A DNA stretch of 64,000 nucleotides from Daucus carota subsp. sativus. Its lineage: Eukaryota > Streptophyta > Magnoliopsida > Apiales > Apiaceae. A model generated the notes under the pieces. That model did no database searches, had not been told where the DNA came from, and was given only the letters and a program-made list of their open reading frames with translations. The stretch lies in assembly GCF_001625215.2 (NCBI RefSeq), contig NC_030384.2, forward strand, positions 43,186,390 through 43,250,389, written 5' to 3'. Positions 63,492-64,000 of the stretch are shown here, one piece after another. Numbering within the stretch: position 1 is the stretch's first letter; every line of letters begins with the position of its first letter. Both the position numbers and the translations under genes were made by a program.

Positions 63492-64000
63492 TTAAACTGC
63501 AGGATTGCTCTTCTGAACGAACTCAAGGGACTTCTTTCCTTCATGAGCCTTGCCAAAGAAGTTGGTCATGTAATCTCCAAAGAGCACATCTTTGTAATAA
63601 GCTACCCCGTGATGCTCCACCAATTCTGGCAATGGCCCTATATTCTCATCCAATTTAGGCGTAATAAAGATGGGGATCGAAACTCTTGATTGCTGGCCTG
63701 CAGTGCGCACTCTGTGCTCAGCGCTTAAATACTTTCCGTTGCTTAAGATCTGACCAAAATAGAACACACAATCAAGAACAAAAATTATGCCTGAAAATTT
63801 ACGTTGAGCAGGACATTGTTTAATTGAGGTCCTAACCTGTAATGCATCGCCAACATTGATGACTAAAGCACCAGAGACGGGAGGAATCTCCAACCAGGCA
63901 TCGTCACAGTTTGTAGCTCCTTCGCGTCTAACATATAAACCTCCAATTCCATCTTGCAGGAGCACTGTCAACAATCCAACATCCGAGTGACGCCCCACTC
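63492..64000 (-). CDS. Feruloyl/p-coumaroyl-CoA ortho-hydroxylase-like 2-oxoglutarate dioxygenase, 3' part
   Basis: Minus-strand exons 64000-63837 (cut by the window edge) and 63749-63492 are joined across an 87-bp GT-AG intron. The double-stranded beta-helix carries HSD (first His and Asp iron ligands) in GRHSDVGLLTVLLQDGIGGL, ALVINVGDALQ, the second His in YLSAEHRVRT, and the 2-oxoglutarate-binding RVS in SRVSIPIF. The tail, GPLPELVEHHGVAYYKDVLF then DYMTNFFGKAHEGKKSLEF, is the signature of feruloyl-CoA 6'-hydroxylase (F6'H1) and p-coumaroyl-CoA 2'-hydroxylase. These Fe(II) enzymes ortho-hydroxylate cinnamoyl-CoAs, which then close to scopoletin or umbelliferone, entry points to coumarins. 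Which substrate this one prefers cannot be told from the sequence. The N-terminal half lies beyond the right edge; all ligands in the visible part are intact. Confidence 0.9.
   Translation of the reverse strand, partial: VGRHSDVGLLTVLLQDGIGGLYVRREGATNCDDAWLEIPPVSGALVINVGDALQVRTSIKQCPAQRKFSGIIFVLDCVFYFGQILSNGKYLSAEHRVRTAGQQSRVSIPIFITPKLDENIGPLPELVEHHGVAYYKDVLFGDYMTNFFGKAHEGKKSLEFVQKSNPAV

Overview
The window is nuclear DNA from a flowering plant, almost certainly a eudicot. Genes are split by short AT-rich GT-AG introns, intergenic DNA is very AT-rich, and MITEs are abundant. The encoded proteins are plant-specific: SAUR, NAL1-type protease, SR45, PORR and NAC proteins, and a coumarin-type 2-oxoglutarate dioxygenase. 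The last would fit a coumarin-producing family such as Apiaceae, but the species cannot be fixed from the sequence. No rRNA, tRNA, CRISPR or prokaryotic operon structure was seen.

Layout: 0.65-0.72 kb (+) last exon of an organellar-type YchF GTPase; 4.5-4.9 kb (+) SAUR protein; 7.2-10.6 kb (+) NARROW LEAF 1-like trypsin-fold protein, five coding exons; 11.5-17.4 kb (+) splicing factor SR45, twelve coding exons; 18.2-18.6 kb (-) a 77-residue CYSTM protein in three tiny exons that has to be assembled by hand; 19.3-23.6 kb (-) hydroxymethylbilane synthase (HEMC), five exons with a 2.4-kb first intron; 32.4-33.6 kb (+) BOI-type RING E3 ligase; 49.3-50.5 kb (-) intronless PORR organelle RNA-splicing protein; 52.6-54.3 kb (-) NAC transcription factor of the JUB1/ANAC042 type; 63.5-64.0 kb (-) the 3' part of a feruloyl/p-coumaroyl-CoA ortho-hydroxylase-like dioxygenase that runs off the right edge.

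The gene-poor stretches (23.6-32.4, 33.7-49.2, 54.4-63.4 kb) are built largely of non-autonomous DNA transposons. Two are near-identical 303-bp Stowaway MITEs and several more are diverged. Two are inverted Harbinger-type MITEs with TTA target duplications. One is a complete Helitron end to end. One is a hAT element with a perfect 8-bp duplication. Four are Mutator-type elements with 9-bp target duplications that I could read directly. Two Mutator-type elements carry younger insertions: one holds a Stowaway, and the 1.35-kb foldback at 56.6-57.9 kb holds a second foldback inside its TA-repeat loop plus a perfect 126-bp palindrome.

The genes do not form one pathway; they are ordinary neighbours in a plant chromosome. 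Three of the housekeeping or RNA/organelle genes (NAL1-like, SR45, PORR) have two or three TGGGCC/TGGGCT (site II-like) motifs just upstream, and HEMC has one. All exon boundaries were read by eye from splice signals, frame and remembered family similarity; no alignment was run.
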